NCBI GenBank assembly: GCA_965116395.1
Contig: OZ220684.1
Coordinates: 3,968,001 to 4,032,000, forward strand
Length of the DNA: 64,000 nt
From: Bin5 sp965116395
GTDB taxonomy: Bacteria; Chloroflexota; Anaerolineae; Caldilineales; Caldilineaceae
Direction of reading: 5' to 3'
Positions 43,982 through 52,041 of this stretch are shown one piece after another. Numbering within the stretch: the first letter of the stretch is position 1; every line of letters begins with the position of its first letter. The translations under genes were made by a program, and so were the position numbers. The notes beneath the pieces are model-generated. The model ran no database searches, was not told the origin of the DNA, and was given only the letters and a program-made list of their open reading frames with translations.

Positions 43982-45157
43982 ATGACTGCTCAATTCGATT
44001 CGACTGCCATTGCGGAACGCGGCGCCGTAACGAAAGATCGCACCAATGGTCATGACGCAGCCGGTCCCGATGCGTCAGTTCAACAGGTTGCCCGATACCG
44101 TGCGCCTCTGGACACGGCCATAATCGACACCGATATTCATATTTACTTCCCGACACAGGATGTACTGCGTTCCTATTTGGAACCGCACTGGCAGGAGTAT
44201 CATCAGACCTTCGGACAGCGTGGCTATGACGGCTCCCACTATCCACGAGCGATGCCCAATGCGGCCCGCCATGACGCCTGGCCGGGCGACGGAACGCCGC
44301 CGGGTTCAAATCTGCCCTTGCTGCAGAAACAGCTCCTGGACGAATGGAACATCGAAATCGGCGTCCTCAACCCGCTTGTCGGCGCGGGCGAGCAGCGCAA
44401 TCTTGCCTTTGGCGCCGCCTTTGCAAGGGCCACCAATGAATGGCAGTTGGCCGAATGGCTGGAACCGGACCCCCGCTTGCGTGCATCGATCATCGTTCCT
44501 TGGGAAGATGGAGAGCTTTCTGCCGCAGAAATCGACAGGTGGGGCAGTCATCCAGGATTCGTCCACGCACTGCTTATCGCCCGCACAAAAGAGCCTCTTG
44601 GACGCCGCAAGTACTGGCCCATGTATGAGGCCGCCTGCCGCCACGACGTGCCCATAGCCATACATTTCGGCGGCGCGGGCGGCGCACCTATTACCGGTTC
44701 GGGATTCCCCAACCACTACATTGAAGATCATGGTGGCATGCCACAGACCTTCCAGGCGCAGGTGATTAGCCTCATTTTCGAGGGCGTCTTTCATCAGTTC
44801 CCCACACTCAAATTTGTGCTGATCGAAGGGGGATTTGCCTGGATTCCGCCGATGCTATGGCGCATGGACAGCGTCTGGCGCAAGCTGGGCAGCGAAGTGC
44901 CCCACGTTACTGAACCGCCTTCGGAGTTGTTCCGACGCCATTTCTGGGTCAGCACACAACCGATGGAAGAGCCCTTCCAACCTGAGCAGTTCCGCCAACT
45001 GCTGGGTCACCTCGATCTTGACGACAACCTGCTCTTCGCAACCGACTACCCACACTGGGACTTTGACTCCCCGGATCGCGCCTTTCCCATTCCGTTGGAC
45101 AAGGAGCGCCGGCGGAAATTCATGGCGGAAAATGCCCGCACACTGTACAATCTCTAG
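43982..45157 (+). CDS. Amidohydrolase-2 family protein (ACMSD/decarboxylase-like), second of a pair
   Basis: TIM-barrel metal enzyme of 391 residues, paralogous to its neighbour but with about 40 extra N-terminal residues. Landmarks are IIDTDIHIYFP, IHFGGAGG, FEGVFHQFPTLKFVLIEGGF and FATDYPHWDFD. ATG at 43982 is preceded by GGGAGG. The Rieske gene follows 9 bp after the stop. The pair may form a heteromer or act on related carboxylated or cyclic substrates; this is inference. Confidence 0.88.
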   Translation: MTAQFDSTAIAERGAVTKDRTNGHDAAGPDASVQQVARYRAPLDTAIIDTDIHIYFPTQDVLRSYLEPHWQEYHQTFGQRGYDGSHYPRAMPNAARHDAWPGDGTPPGSNLPLLQKQLLDEWNIEIGVLNPLVGAGEQRNLAFGAAFARATNEWQLAEWLEPDPRLRASIIVPWEDGELSAAEIDRWGSHPGFVHALLIARTKEPLGRRKYWPMYEAACRHDVPIAIHFGGAGGAPITGSGFPNHYIEDHGGMPQTFQAQVISLIFEGVFHQFPTLKFVLIEGGFAWIPPMLWRMDSVWRKLGSEVPHVTEPPSELFRRHFWVSTQPMEEPFQPEQFRQLLGHLDLDDNLLFATDYPHWDFDSPDRAFPIPLDKERRRKFMAENARTLYNL

Positions 45158-45166
45158 AGATCGGTA

Positions 45167-45601
45167 ATGGCCAAACACATTGTTGCCACAGTTGACGAGA
45201 TCCCGCAGGGAGAACGCAAAATCGTCGAAATCGGTGGACGCTCCATCGGTGTCTTCAACATAAAGGGCGAATTCTATGCCCTGCGCAATACCTGCCCCCA
45301 CCAGGGTGGCCCACTATGTGAAGGTCGGCTCACCGGCTTTGTGATGGCCGACAAGCCCGGAGGTGAATACAGATACGAGAGGCGGGGCGAGATTATACGC
45401 TGCCCATGGCATGGCTGGGAATATGACGTGACGACCGGCCAATCCTGGGTGGACCCCACCTCCGTACGCACACGAAGCTACGAAGTAGAAGTCGCAACCG
45501 CAGACACTCTCCCTTCTAGTTACCAACCGGGCCCCTACACCGCGGAAACGTTCGAAGTCTCTGTCGACCAGGAGTACGTCGTCGTCGAACTGCCGGGCTG
45601 A
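45167..45601 (+). CDS. Rieske [2Fe-2S] ferredoxin-like protein
   Basis: Small electron-transfer protein of 144 residues with a Rieske cluster site: Cys43 and His45 in NTCPHQGG, and Cys79 and His82 in RCPWHGWEYD. The insert between the two halves is longer than in NirD-type ferredoxins (about 33 residues). No membrane anchor and no oxygenase catalytic domain. It is probably co-transcribed with the amidohydrolases, but no reductase or oxygenase alpha subunit is visible. Confidence 0.92.
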   Translation: MAKHIVATVDEIPQGERKIVEIGGRSIGVFNIKGEFYALRNTCPHQGGPLCEGRLTGFVMADKPGGEYRYERRGEIIRCPWHGWEYDVTTGQSWVDPTSVRTRSYEVEVATADTLPSSYQPGPYTAETFEVSVDQEYVVVELPG

Positions 45602-45703
45602 CAAGATCTCTGGATTCGCTTCCCGACCACGCGTAGTGACCAAAGTACTACAACGCATGCAGTGTCAAAACAGCTATTCTATAGCCATGGGAGGTCCCTC
45701 CTC

Positions 45704-47101
45704 ATGAACCATTCGGCATCTACCGCTTTCGACTTGAAACTTGATACCTTCCTGCAAAACGCCCAGTCGCGGCAGCTCGCAGAATTGAGTGAATGGCTGC
45801 GTATTCCCAGCGTCAGTACCCAGTCGCAACACAAGGAAGATGTAGAGAGAGCTGCGGACTGGCTGGCACAGAAGATGGCTGCCATTGGCCTGCAAAACGT
45901 GGAAGTCATCCGAGCCGGCGGCCATCCGATCGTCTATGGTGACTGGCTGCACGCCGACGCCGACGCCCCAACCGTCCTGATCTACGGCCACTACGATGTC
46001 CAGCCCGTCGACCCGTTGGAGTTGTGGCATTCGCCGCCCTTCGAGCCGTCCGTGCGGGGCGAAGACCTGTTTGCACGTGGGGCGTCTGACGACAAAGGGC
46101 AACTATTTGCCCACGTTGCCGCGGTCGAGGCTCTTCTGTCAACGTATGGGGAGTTGCCAGTAAACGTTAAGTTCCTGGTTGAGGGCGAAGAAGAGGTAGG
46201 CAGCCGGGCACTGACGGCATATCTGCCGTCAGAAACTGAAAAGCTCGCCGCCGATGTCTGTCTTATCTCCGATACGCACATCCTGGCCCCCGACCTGCCG
46301 CTGATCATCTATGGGTTGCGCGGTATGTGGGCCGGCGAGATAATAGTTCGGGGTCCTTCCCAGGACCTGCACAGCGGCATGTTTGGCGGCGCTGTCCACA
46401 ACCCCAATCAAGCCCTCTGCGCGTTGCTTGCGCAACTTCACGACTCCGACGGTAGGATCACCGTTCCCGGATTCTATGACGACGTCCAGGCCCTGTCCGC
46501 AGAAGAACGGACGGCACTGGCACAAGTTCCCTACGATGAGGAAAAACTGATTCAGGAGAGCGGCGTGCCCGCAGCATGGGGCGAAGATGGCTTTACGGTA
46601 ACCGAAAGGATCGGGGCGCGGCCTACGCTAGAGATCAATGGAATTTGGGGCGGCTTCATCGGTGACGGGTTCAAGACTGTCATCCCCGCCGAAGCCCACG
46701 CCAAAGTGAGTTGCCGTCTTGTGCCCGATCAGCAATCGTCAGACGTCGGGCCATTGATCGAACAGTTCCTCCGGCATATTGCGCCGCCAACAGTGGAAGT
46801 AACTGTGAACACGCTCCAACACGCCCCCGCCACGGTCGTACCGCTCGACGTTCCAGAAATGAAGTCCGCCGCCAGAGCCTACACCAGAGTCTTTGGCGCA
46901 GAGCCGGTCTTCAGCCGCGAAGGCGGCTCGATTCCCATTGCCACGGTTGTTCAGGAAGCACTTGGCATTCCCATTCTCTTCATGGGCTTCGGTTTGCCGG
47001 ACGATAATCTGCACGCGCCGAACGAAAAATTACACTTACCGAACTTCTTTCGTGGCATTCGCGTTGGTATTGCGTTGATGGAAGAGTTGATTTCGTCTTG
47101 A
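45704..47101 (+). CDS. M20 family dipeptidase
   Basis: Zinc metallopeptidase of 465 residues resembling CNDP/DapE-type dipeptidases. Metal and catalytic residues are visible in YGHYDVQP, ARGASDDKGQ and FLVEGEEEVGS; the dimerisation domain lies between, and the C-terminal metal histidine is in NLHAPNEKL. ATG at 45704 has GGGAGG upstream; the longer GTG frame at 45662 is not needed. It starts 102 bp after the Rieske gene. Confidence 0.92.
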   Translation: MNHSASTAFDLKLDTFLQNAQSRQLAELSEWLRIPSVSTQSQHKEDVERAADWLAQKMAAIGLQNVEVIRAGGHPIVYGDWLHADADAPTVLIYGHYDVQPVDPLELWHSPPFEPSVRGEDLFARGASDDKGQLFAHVAAVEALLSTYGELPVNVKFLVEGEEEVGSRALTAYLPSETEKLAADVCLISDTHILAPDLPLIIYGLRGMWAGEIIVRGPSQDLHSGMFGGAVHNPNQALCALLAQLHDSDGRITVPGFYDDVQALSAEERTALAQVPYDEEKLIQESGVPAAWGEDGFTVTERIGARPTLEINGIWGGFIGDGFKTVIPAEAHAKVSCRLVPDQQSSDVGPLIEQFLRHIAPPTVEVTVNTLQHAPATVVPLDVPEMKSAARAYTRVFGAEPVFSREGGSIPIATVVQEALGIPILFMGFGLPDDNLHAPNEKLHLPNFFRGIRVGIALMEELISS

Positions 47102-47190
47102 CTTCAACTTGAAAACGGTGCAGAATAATTAGTCTGATGTAGAAATATTTCGCTTCTTGACTCTGGAGAGACTCTAATAAGGAGTTACAT

Positions 47191-49311
47191 ATGCGCGCAG
47201 GTATTCCACAGTTTAATGCCATTCGACGTATCTGGCTGATATCTATCGCGGCAGTCCTGCTGTTTTCGTTGTTGCCACAGACGGTAGCGGCGGCTTCACC
47301 CCAGGTAAATGTCAGTCCGCAAACCACAGGCTACACGACGCACGTCGTGCAGGCCGGCGAGAGCCTCTCCCGTATCGCTGTAAGGTATGGTGTTTCGGTC
47401 CAGGCTCTGGTAACAGCCAATAACATTGCGAATGCGAATCAAATATTCGTAGGCCAGCGGCTCAGGATTCCGACAACCGGTCAGCAGCCTGCTCCCTCAC
47501 AGCAGCCCAGCGCATGTGCCCGCACTCACACCGTCGTAGCTGGTGAAACGCTTTCGGGCATTGCAGTGAACTACGCAGTAACAATCCAAAGCCTGGCCCA
47601 GGCGAACAATACATCTGTAACTTCGTACGTCTATATCGGTCAGAGCCTGTGCATCCCCTCTTCGGGCACTAGTGGCGGCGGCACCAGCGGCGACACCAGC
47701 AGCGGTGGCAGCGCCACCGGGACAGGCGGCTTCTGGTACGAAGTGCAGCTTGGCGATACGCTCAGCCGCATCGCCTTTAATAACGGCACCACCATGTCCG
47801 CCATTATGCAGGCCAACAACATCGCCGATGCAAACACTCTCTTCTGGGGCACGCGCATCTGGATTCCTGAAGCAGGAGGAAGCGCGCCGCCGTCTGGGAG
47901 TGGAACCGTAACCCCTCAGCCGCAGCCAACACCAGCACCGTCTACCGGAGCTCCGTATGCAATCAGCCAGCCGACGCACCTCAACGTTCGCGGCGGGCCA
48001 GGCACCGAATATCCTGTCCTCAGCGTCCTGACATCCGGCACCCAGGTAAATATCACCGGACTTGGCCCCAGGGAAGAGTGGTTGCAGGTCGAAGTGTCGG
48101 GAGTTAGCGAGCCGGCCTGGATCTATCGCGAATTGACCCAAGTGGTCGGATCTCTCGATGGCGTGAAACGCTTTGCCGAGTCGGAAATCCCGGCGCGGCC
48201 CGAAGCGGCTCCCGCTCCACCAGCTGCAGCGCCTGCTCCCTCGGCGCCAGCAACCAGACTGCCGGGCATCGGCTTCGGCTATGGTGTGCAAGCGCACATG
48301 ATCCACAATGGCCAGGAAGGAATCGCCATGGACAAAACCCGCGAACTGGGCTTCGGTTGGGTGAAGCAGCAGATCGAATGGAAGGTCTTTGAGTCCAACC
48401 AGGGCCAGTACGGCTTTGGCGATATCTGGCCGCTCGTCAACGCCGCCAACGCTCGCGGACTCAATTTGCTGTTCAGCGTTGTGAACGCGCCAAATTGGTC
48501 TCGCGAAGCAGGCTACGACGGTACAGTGGGCGGGCCTCCGGCCGACCCGCAGACCTTTGCCAGTTTCCTGGGCCGGCTTGCAGGAGAATACTGCGGCTCG
48601 TCCGTAAAGGCTATAGAGGTCTGGAACGAGCAGAATCTCCACTACGAATGGGGCAACCGACCAATCAATCCCAGTGAGTACATGGCGTTGTTACGTCCCT
48701 CCTACGGCGCAATCAAGGCCGCTTGCCCGTCTATGTATGTGATTAGCGGCGCCCTGACCCCCGCCGGAGACAACGGCTCCTTGGCAATGGATGACTTCCG
48801 CTACTTCGAGGCCATGCTGCAGCAAGGGCTGGCCAACTACGTGGACGGCTTCGGCGCCCACCCAAGTGGGTACAACGTGCCGCCCAGTGCCGTCTGGCAG
48901 AGCGCGTGCGATGCCATCCAGCAAACCGGTAACCAGAACTTCAATGGCGCTTGCGACAACCCCCATCATTCGTGGAGCTTCCGCAGCACGATGGAGGGCT
49001 ACCGAAACCTGGCGCTGCGCTATGGAGCCGGAAATATCCCCATCTGGCCGACCGAGTTTGGTTGGGCAGCGGGCGGCGCCTTTGACCCCCGTTACGGTTA
49101 CGCCAACGACAACGACTTCGACGAGCAGGCCCGCTGGACGGTCGAAGCCTTCCAGATGATGCGCAACTGGGGCTGGGCTGGACCCGCATTCCTGTGGAAC
49201 CTGAACTTCCGCGTGGTGGCCGACGGCACCGAGAAGGCCCAGTGGGGCATTGTCCGCAACGACTGGAGCCCCTTGCCTGTCTTCCATGCCTTGCGGAATA
49301 TGGCGAAATAA
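47191..49311 (+). CDS. Secreted LysM-SH3 glycoside hydrolase-like protein
   Basis: Secreted protein of 706 residues. After a signal peptide (about 1-34) come three LysM repeats (about 50-95, 110-153, 183-228; for example THVVQAGESLSRIAVRYGVS), an SH3-like domain (HLNVRGGPGTEYPVLSVL), a proline/alanine linker, then a TIM-barrel glycosidase domain from about 375. Two glutamates fit a retaining clan-A glycosidase: acid/base in IEVWNEQNLHYEW and nucleophile in IWPTEFGW. The LysM repeats would hold it on peptidoglycan or chitin-like glycan. ATG at 47191 with AAGGAG upstream. The exact GH family cannot be fixed by eye (GH5/GH39-like). Confidence 0.88.
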   Translation: MRAGIPQFNAIRRIWLISIAAVLLFSLLPQTVAAASPQVNVSPQTTGYTTHVVQAGESLSRIAVRYGVSVQALVTANNIANANQIFVGQRLRIPTTGQQPAPSQQPSACARTHTVVAGETLSGIAVNYAVTIQSLAQANNTSVTSYVYIGQSLCIPSSGTSGGGTSGDTSSGGSATGTGGFWYEVQLGDTLSRIAFNNGTTMSAIMQANNIADANTLFWGTRIWIPEAGGSAPPSGSGTVTPQPQPTPAPSTGAPYAISQPTHLNVRGGPGTEYPVLSVLTSGTQVNITGLGPREEWLQVEVSGVSEPAWIYRELTQVVGSLDGVKRFAESEIPARPEAAPAPPAAAPAPSAPATRLPGIGFGYGVQAHMIHNGQEGIAMDKTRELGFGWVKQQIEWKVFESNQGQYGFGDIWPLVNAANARGLNLLFSVVNAPNWSREAGYDGTVGGPPADPQTFASFLGRLAGEYCGSSVKAIEVWNEQNLHYEWGNRPINPSEYMALLRPSYGAIKAACPSMYVISGALTPAGDNGSLAMDDFRYFEAMLQQGLANYVDGFGAHPSGYNVPPSAVWQSACDAIQQTGNQNFNGACDNPHHSWSFRSTMEGYRNLALRYGAGNIPIWPTEFGWAAGGAFDPRYGYANDNDFDEQARWTVEAFQMMRNWGWAGPAFLWNLNFRVVADGTEKAQWGIVRNDWSPLPVFHALRNMAK

Positions 49312-49334
49312 ATAGGAGCATTTGGTTCAAAACG

Positions 49335-49751
49335 ATGTTCAATCCGGAAATGACCGCCTCGGCCATCAATAAGATGAGCGAGCGGACACTAGCCGCCAAC
49401 CTCGGTATCGAGTTCACCGAGGTTGGCGCTGACTTTATGTGTGCCCGAATGCCGGTGGACAGCCGGACTCTGCAACCGTTTGGCCTCCTGCATGGCGGTG
49501 CCTCGATCGCGCTGGCCGAAACGATGGGCAGTGTAGCGTCAACTGCTCTGATAGACTTGAGTGCCCAGGCCGCAGTAGGGCTGGACATAAATGGAAACCA
49601 TCTACGCACGGTTCAGGAAGGATTCGTCATCGGTACTGTGCGGCCGATCCACATTGGGCGCCGAACGCACGTCTGGGAGATTCGTATCGAGGATGAGCGC
49701 GGGCGTCTGGTCAATATCAGCCGGCTGACAATGATGATTGTTCAACGATGA
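49335..49751 (+). CDS. PaaI-type hotdog thioesterase
   Basis: Hotdog-fold acyl-CoA thioesterase of 138 residues. The active-site helix region LLHGGASIALAETMGS has the conserved HGG and glutamate. It resembles 1,4-dihydroxy-2-naphthoyl-CoA and PaaI thioesterases. The ATG at 49335 begins MFNPEMTASAINKM; a longer frame overlapping the LysM gene is unlikely. No linked pathway gene. Confidence 0.88.
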   Translation: MFNPEMTASAINKMSERTLAANLGIEFTEVGADFMCARMPVDSRTLQPFGLLHGGASIALAETMGSVASTALIDLSAQAAVGLDINGNHLRTVQEGFVIGTVRPIHIGRRTHVWEIRIEDERGRLVNISRLTMMIVQR

Positions 49752-49927
49752 CTGTCCAGCGGTCTGGATAGGAATGGACTAAGCAGCCGTTCTCCTATTC
49801 CTGGTTTACGATCGCAGCCTTCAGTGTAAGGAAAGAACTTCCAGCAGCTCGGGGGCTCTCGGTCTTCAAACTATTTCCATCGTCCCACAATTTCCACGGC
49901 ATAAAATAGCGTAACGATATTAGAGCG

Positions 49928-50476
49928 ATGACGATGCTAAGAATCTTGACAGTCTGGGAGGAAGAAGGAGACGTACTGCGACAGCCTGCGAAACGCGTGC
50001 GGACCTTTGATACACGGTTACACGAGCTCCTGGAAAACTTGATTGAAACGATGCGTGAAGGCCAGGGCGTCGGACTGGCCGCGCCTCAGGTTGGACTGGA
50101 TCTTCGCATCTTCGTCATTGAATATCCGGAAGATACCGAACGACCCGAAGAGACAATGCAGCAGTATGAGATGATCAACCCGGAAATCGTCAAGGCCAAG
50201 GGATCGGAAATTGGCCAGGAGGGATGCTTGAGCCTACCTGGGCTGGCCGCAGATGTGGAGCGGGCCACCTACGTTCTCGTCAAGGCTCAGGACCGATATG
50301 GAAAGACCCAGCGCATCAAAGTTTACGACTGGCTGGCGCGCATTTTCCAACATGAAATAGATCATCTCAGCGGCATACTGATGATCGACAGGGCAGAGCA
50401 GGTGTACAAAGTGGTCGAGCAAGAGGACGGCGAGGTGGAGTTGGTTCCAATGGAGGAAGTGATTTCTCAAGATTAA
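49928..50476 (+). CDS. def: Peptide deformylase
   Basis: Metalloenzyme of 182 residues that removes the formyl group from new proteins. All three motifs are intact: GVGLAAPQ (47-54), EGCLS with metal-binding Cys100, and HEIDH with His142, Glu143 and His146. A TAAAAT word at 49902-49907 may be its -10 box, without a clear -35. The gene is followed by a strong terminator. No adjacent fmt gene. Confidence 0.96.
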   Translation: MTMLRILTVWEEEGDVLRQPAKRVRTFDTRLHELLENLIETMREGQGVGLAAPQVGLDLRIFVIEYPEDTERPEETMQQYEMINPEIVKAKGSEIGQEGCLSLPGLAADVERATYVLVKAQDRYGKTQRIKVYDWLARIFQHEIDHLSGILMIDRAEQVYKVVEQEDGEVELVPMEEVISQD

Positions 50477-50502
50477 GGCGTCGGCCCAAAGTGGCAAAAA
50501 CA

Positions 50503-50531
50503 AAGCCCCGCAGCAATTAGCTGCGGGGCTT
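50503..50531. terminator. Bidirectional intrinsic terminator between def and the DUF3105 gene
   Basis: Perfect 12-bp stem AAGCCCCGCAGC/GCTGCGGGGCTT with a 5-base AATTA loop. The plus-strand side is followed by ATTTGTC; the minus-strand side runs into GTTTTTGCC, so it serves the convergent genes in both directions. Confidence 0.92.
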
Positions 50532-50568
50532 ATTTGTCAGAAAAGTAGGGAGATAGAGGCGTTGCACT

Positions 50569-51252
50569 CTACCTCACATGGTGGTCTATACCCTCGTATC
50601 GTTCAATGAAGGCGCGAATTCTGCCGGCGTCAAATTCGTCGAACTTGTCGAGCCGCTGCCAGGCCGTCAGAGCTATTCGCGCTCCCATATCCTTGTGCGC
50701 CGATTGCGATCCAAACTCAGTCCATTCGGGATCATTAGGCATCATCAACACGTGTCGTCCGTTGTCGATATAGGGTCGAACCACATCTGCCAGTTGCTCC
50801 GTCAGTTCAGGACACGTATCTTCACACTGAAAGTAGACAATGACGCCGCCATCCTCCATATTATGTACGACCTGCTCATATCGTACCGGTTCGTCATAAA
50901 TGTCCCAAGGGGCCAAACCTGGATAATGAGGACCTGAAGTAGGCGGAACTGTGTTATATTCGATCGGCGACGCACTGCCCTGTTGAATGTGCGTGTTTCC
51001 CTGTGTCGGCCAAGCTTCTTCGTCGCCGGCTGGTATGGAATTTCGAATGTTGACATAGATAACCAGCGCCACGATGGCAAGAAGCGCGGCCACACCGCCG
51101 AAGAGATAGAGATTCTGCCTGCGCCTCCTGCTGGCAGCAATCTCTTTCAACTCCTGGCGGGAAGGGCGAGCCAGCGGACCGCGTGTTTCCCTCTGCGAGT
51201 GACGACCACTCTTGGGCCGGGATCTCTTTCTTGATCTGGTCTTTGTTGCCAT
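50569..51252 (-). CDS. DUF3105 membrane-anchored protein
   Basis: Protein of 227 residues with a basic N-terminus, one membrane anchor (LYLFGGVAALLAIVALVIYV, about 48-67) and an extracytoplasmic DUF3105 domain. The domain signature is clear: YNTVPPTSGPHYPGLAPWDIY and VVHNMEDGGVIVYFQC. Function unknown; DUF3105 proteins are common in Actinobacteria and Chloroflexota. ATG at 51252 overlaps the stop of the upstream L,D-transpeptidase gene by one base, indicating co-translation. Confidence 0.88.
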   Translation of the reverse strand: MATKTRSRKRSRPKSGRHSQRETRGPLARPSRQELKEIAASRRRRQNLYLFGGVAALLAIVALVIYVNIRNSIPAGDEEAWPTQGNTHIQQGSASPIEYNTVPPTSGPHYPGLAPWDIYDEPVRYEQVVHNMEDGGVIVYFQCEDTCPELTEQLADVVRPYIDNGRHVLMMPNDPEWTEFGSQSAHKDMGARIALTAWQRLDKFDEFDAGRIRAFIERYEGIDHHVR

Positions 51253-51998
51253 TATTGGTGGACCCACACTAGTGTGGCGTCATTCTCATCCGTTCGTATC
51301 CATGCCAATGTGCCATCCCACTCAGGAAATGCCCAGTTGAATAGCCATTCGGCATCTTCAATCGTCAGGTTAACACAACCGTGGCTCATCGGAGTACCGA
51401 AATTGTTGTGCCAATACGTACCGTGAAACGCGTATTCACCATAAAAATATTGCACCCACTGTACATTTGGCAAATTGTAATAGGTTCCGGAAGCCAGATC
51501 ACCGCCCGACATCGTCTGCGCAGGCGTCCGCGCCCACATGCGAAAAACGCCGGTAATTGTCGGATAGATACTGATACCCGAAGAAACCAGGAATTCATTT
51601 ACCATCTCGTCGCCAACCCAGGCGTACAGTTTCTGCTCGCTCAAGTTCACTTCAATCCACTTCTCGCCCTCATGGCGAGCCTGGCTGACATCCAGATGCA
51701 GGTCGGTTGCTCCGTTGAAGGAGACCGCATAATCTATCTCCTCTACAGGTTGGCGCAGTTCCACCGAGGCCAGCAATGTTTCCCGTTCCTGCCGAATATG
51801 GGGCAGGTCCATCGTTGCGCCCGAGAAGGGAAGAGGCGGCAGCAGGTCAAGGCCAACCTGCTTTCCCTCGGCGGTCGGCAACTGGGGCAGCGGTTCAAGC
51901 GGTCCAGCAGCCTTTGCTGTGTGAGGTTCGCTCCATGTGATTAGAATCAATCCACAGAGCAGGACCAGCACTTGTGATTTAATCCGTGTTCTGGTCAT
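51252..51998 (-). CDS. L,D-transpeptidase (YkuD domain), no LysM
   Basis: Secreted cross-linking enzyme of 248 residues with a signal peptide (MTRTRIKSQVLVLLCGLILI, then cleavage near SEPHTAKAA) and a YkuD domain in the C-terminal half starting KWIEVNLSEQKLYAW. The catalytic block is HGTYWHNNFGTPMSHGC, with histidine and cysteine in the standard S-H-G-C arrangement. It would form 3-3 peptidoglycan cross-links or attach proteins. It follows a larger LysM-YkuD paralogue by 43 bp. Confidence 0.93.
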   Translation of the reverse strand: MTRTRIKSQVLVLLCGLILITWSEPHTAKAAGPLEPLPQLPTAEGKQVGLDLLPPLPFSGATMDLPHIRQERETLLASVELRQPVEEIDYAVSFNGATDLHLDVSQARHEGEKWIEVNLSEQKLYAWVGDEMVNEFLVSSGISIYPTITGVFRMWARTPAQTMSGGDLASGTYYNLPNVQWVQYFYGEYAFHGTYWHNNFGTPMSHGCVNLTIEDAEWLFNWAFPEWDGTLAWIRTDENDATLVWVHQ

Positions 51999-52041
51999 CG
52001 TGGTCAGACTCCCGTTTCAGAATAAGTGCGAGAACCGGTTC

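Noticed and set aside
47497..48642. 381-codon open frame opposite the LysM-glycosidase gene
   Set aside because: Antisense to clear LysM and glycosidase domains; no ribosome site or recognisable domain.
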